Source: an uncultured Nitrospiraceae bacterium
Lineage (GTDB): Bacteria > Nitrospirota > Thermodesulfovibrionia > Thermodesulfovibrionales > Dissulfurispiraceae
Assembly (NCBI GenBank): GCA_903822005.1
Contig: CAIJNL010000036.1
Location: 62,001-126,000 of the forward strand
Length of the DNA stretch: 64,000 nt
Reading direction: 5' to 3'
Made by a program: the position numbers and the translations under genes. Each line of letters opens with the position of its first letter. The stretch's first letter is position 1. A model generated the notes under the pieces. That model did no database searches. It saw only the letters and a list, made by a program, of their open reading frames with translations, and was not told where the DNA came from. This document shows, one piece after another, positions 63,157-64,000 of the stretch.

Positions 63157-64000
63157 CTATTTTCTGACAACCCGCCACCAGAATATGGCTGACAGAGGCA
63201 CTATGGCCATAATCGCAGATGCCGTGCTCATAAGACCAAACCCGCCGACAGCGTAGATTACGCCGCTGCCCACCTGGCTGGCAGCAGAGGCAAGGTTCAG
63301 AAGCAGGTCATTGAATCCCTGTGTTTTGGCCCTCTCTTTTGGTGACAGCTGGTCAGCAAGCAGCGTGGACCCGGCAACATAGGCAAAATTCCAGCCCAGG
63401 CCGAGGAGAAAGAGCGCGATCACAAGCGGCACCAGGTTCACTGAAGGCGCGGCAATGAGGCATGAGATGATCATGACCGATGATCCGAGAATAATTACCG
63501 GCAGCCGGCCCCAGCGGTCTGTCATCCTTCCGGAGACAAGAGAAAACGCATACATTCCCAGGGCGTGGGCGGAGATGACAAAAGATACACCTGAAAGCGA
63601 ATGCTCGTGCATCTTCATGTGAACAGAGGTGATTGACATGGGCACCATCATGACCATCTGGGCGAAGACCATGGTGACCATGGCCACAATGACACCGGGC
63701 TGCCGCACGATATCCGAAAGAGGGCGGGTTTCCTGCACTGGGGCCGATTCCTTATTGAGCGCGCTGAGTTCCCTTCCGATGTCGCGGGGCTCGGGTTTCA
63801 GGCCGGAGAGTATCAGGATAGCAGCCAGTACCAGCACTACGAATCCGACCCCGTACGGGCCTGCCAGTTCAGGCAATCCGGCTAACAGTGCCAGCTGTCC
63901 CATAGGGCCGACCAGGAGAGGACCGACTATGGCACCCACCGTGCTTCCCAATACTACCTTGGAGATGGCCCGTCCGCGTTTTTCGGGTAAATGGACTTCC
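63157..64000 (-). CDS. MFS transporter, 5' end cut by the window
   Basis: The frame is open to the last base: upstream of a possible TTG at 63951 the codons continue as LPEKRGRAISKVVLGS, a typical MFS loop motif, so the true start lies outside. The visible 281 codons cover roughly the last eight helices, with SGRMTDRWGRLPVIILG as the central-half loop motif and QLSPKERAKTQGFND. It is a drug- or metabolite-efflux-like major facilitator; substrate unknown. Confidence 0.88.
   Translation of the reverse strand, partial: EVHLPEKRGRAISKVVLGSTVGAIVGPLLVGPMGQLALLAGLPELAGPYGVGFVVLVLAAILILSGLKPEPRDIGRELSALNKESAPVQETRPLSDIVRQPGVIVAMVTMVFAQMVMMVPMSITSVHMKMHEHSLSGVSFVISAHALGMYAFSLVSGRMTDRWGRLPVIILGSSVMIISCLIAAPSVNLVPLVIALFLLGLGWNFAYVAGSTLLADQLSPKERAKTQGFNDLLLNLASAASQVGSGVIYAVGGFGLMSTASAIMAIVPLSAIFWWRVVRK

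Overview
The window reads as about 64 kb of chromosome from a Gram-negative bacterium. Evidence for an outer membrane is a TonB protein, a BtuB-type receptor, DegP and a porin-like fragment. Gene order (rplU-rpmA-obgE-proB, thiSGEC-pdxJ-acpS, etfBA-fabD-ndk), the ferredoxin-EtfA fusion and selenoprotein use fit an anaerobic Desulfobacterota- or Nitrospirota-like lineage; that placement is inference. No phage, insertion sequence or CRISPR array was seen.

Layout. 0-2.6 kb: end of an HpcH/HpaI aldolase, a class III CoA-transferase, tRNA-Val(GAC) and an orphan NarL-type regulator. 2.7-7.5 kb: ftsH, a lytic transglycosylase, nadA, then a TIM-barrel protein and an FmdB zinc ribbon on the other strand. 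7.6-14.5 kb: a long run rplU-rpmA-obgE-proB-tonB-like-btuC/btuD-like-ABC exporter, with an intrinsic terminator just before obgE. 14.7-17.5 kb: cobalt/nickel ECF transporter cbiM-PDGLE-cbiQ-cbiO. 17.6-21.0 kb: small accessory genes (7TM protein with a Cys motif, porin-like stub, GntR regulator, CC/Se-family protein, PilZ protein, Cys-rich orphan). 21.2-24.4 kb: cobalamin riboswitch, btuB and btuF. Together 10.4-24.4 kb is a cobalt and B12 uptake island. 24.6-29.7 kb: glyS/glyQ, a small membrane protein and a DEAD-box helicase. 29.7-34.0 kb: TPP riboswitch, thiS-thiG-thiE-thiC-pdxJ-acpS. 34.1-37.5 kb: etfB-etfA-fabD-ndk. 37.5-45.3 kb: ubiD, ribD, hemW, degP and tilS, with two copies of an unusual structured repeat. 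45.4-46.5 kb: tRNA-Ser(GCT), an orphan, a long palindrome and a collagen-like lipoprotein. 46.6-60.4 kb: an accessory catabolic region with a gamma-glutamyltransferase, GntR and LysR regulators, three related MFS carriers, two RraA-like proteins, a 2-hydroxyacid dehydrogenase, an NHL protein and a selenoprotein. 60.4-64 kb: MFS, AI-2E-family and partial MFS membrane proteins.

Most notable: (1) an in-frame UGA at 59018-59020 inside a UGSC motif, followed by a SECIS-like hairpin, which joins two apparent reading frames into one 584-codon exported selenoprotein; (2) a dispersed two-module repeat (37591-37905, 41072-41390, partial reverse copy 24390-24536) whose stems are kept by compensatory changes, suggesting a structured RNA or small mobile element; (3) three copies of a bipartite palindromic operator, TGT(A/C)GACA-N3-TGTATACA, before the GntR gene and two transport operons, predicting a local regulon that includes the selenoprotein; (4) a 17-codon leader reading frame that runs through the terminator before obgE and overlaps its start codon.
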